53,616 bases of DNA. Origin: an uncultured Schlesneria sp. (GTDB taxonomy: Bacteria; Planctomycetota; Planctomycetia; Planctomycetales; Planctomycetaceae). Where the stretch lies: positions 1 to 53,616 of the forward strand of contig CAIVEI010000067.1 of the NCBI GenBank assembly GCA_903904835.1, read 5' to 3'. The notes under the pieces are model-generated. The model was not told the origin of the DNA. It ran no database searches and saw only the letters and a list, made by a program, of their open reading frames with translations. Of this stretch, positions 53,514 through 53,616 are shown one piece after another (the first letter of the stretch is position 1; each line of letters starts with the position of its first letter). The translations under genes were made by a program, and so were the position numbers.

Positions 53514-53616
53514 ATGCGACACCATCAAGAGACTGTCGGAACAATTTGTGAACACGAAGCGTACAGCAAGCAAGAATTTTTGCGGCGTCTGGGTGTTTCT
53601 CAGAAAGTTTGGGATA
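53514..53616 (+). CDS. HTH/excisionase-like protein, 5' end only
   Basis: From an ATG with AAAGGAA 5 nt upstream the frame reads MRHHQETVGTICEHEAYSKQ then EFLRRLGVSQKVWD and leaves the window. The SKQEFLRRLGVS segment looks like the start of a small helix-turn-helix (excisionase or MerR-type) domain. In integrative elements such a gene often precedes the integrase, which would lie beyond the right edge. Confidence 0.5.
   Translation, partial: MRHHQETVGTICEHEAYSKQEFLRRLGVSQKVWD

Noticed and set aside
1-53616. CRISPR array or rRNA/tRNA genes
   Set aside because: No regularly spaced repeats and no conserved rRNA or tRNA sequences were seen on either strand.

Overview
The window reads as a chromosomal segment of a planctomycete. 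It has a secreted protein with the planctomycete LEPR-type N-terminal motif, a DUF1559 prepilin-like protein, FG-GAP/ASPIC-UnbV proteins, a DabA (DUF2309) carbon-transport locus, SUMF1-like lipoproteins, a RING of small carboxypeptidase-regulatory-like lipoproteins, and many short palindromic intergenic repeats. Genus cannot be assigned from the sequence alone. There is no rRNA, tRNA or CRISPR array that I can recognise.

Layout. 1-2.5 kb: edge of a small minus-strand gene with a clear promoter, then a LEPR-type surface protein. 2.5-10.3 kb (+): a TPR/FG-GAP/UnbV fusion, a DUF1559 protein, a lipoprotein, a second FG-GAP/UnbV lipoprotein and a separate TPR protein; the fused and split versions of the same architecture lie side by side. 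10.3-17.8 kb (-): cyanophycinase-like peptidase, CapA-like protein, DgcN and DgcA (D-glutamate catabolism), isoaspartyl peptidase, then a small protein/HNH nuclease pair that abuts a decayed tail of a second isoaspartyl peptidase. 18-21 kb: three secreted or lipoproteins. 21-24.5 kb (+): argB-argD-argF arginine synthesis, followed by a PAP2 phosphatase. 25.4-31.5 kb (-): dabA with two NuoL/M-like membrane genes, a predicted inorganic-carbon pump, divergent from an OmpR-type two-component system (31.7-33.9 kb, +). 34-35 kb: tRNA dihydrouridine synthase. 35.1-36.9 kb (-): a restriction-modification pair whose nuclease matches NgoMIV in length and in every active-site position. 37-42 kb (+): kdsD, a 1025-residue LptC/LptA-like protein and a pseudouridine synthase, i.e. 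a lipopolysaccharide module. 42-45.3 kb (+): NhaD/ArsB-type antiporter and a neutral-ceramidase-like protein.

From about 45.5 kb to the right end the window is accessory DNA: orphan antitoxin-like genes without toxins, a perfect 18-bp palindrome, an IS1182-family element that splits a small membrane-protein gene, a frameshifted leucine-rich-repeat fragment, a long hairpin, and then a replication-initiator-like gene coupled to an AAA+ ATPase and the start of an HTH/excisionase-like gene, together looking like the core of an integrative or plasmid-derived element that continues past the window.

Starts were chosen from ribosome binding sites and signal peptides where visible; family names come from motif recognition by eye, not from searches.
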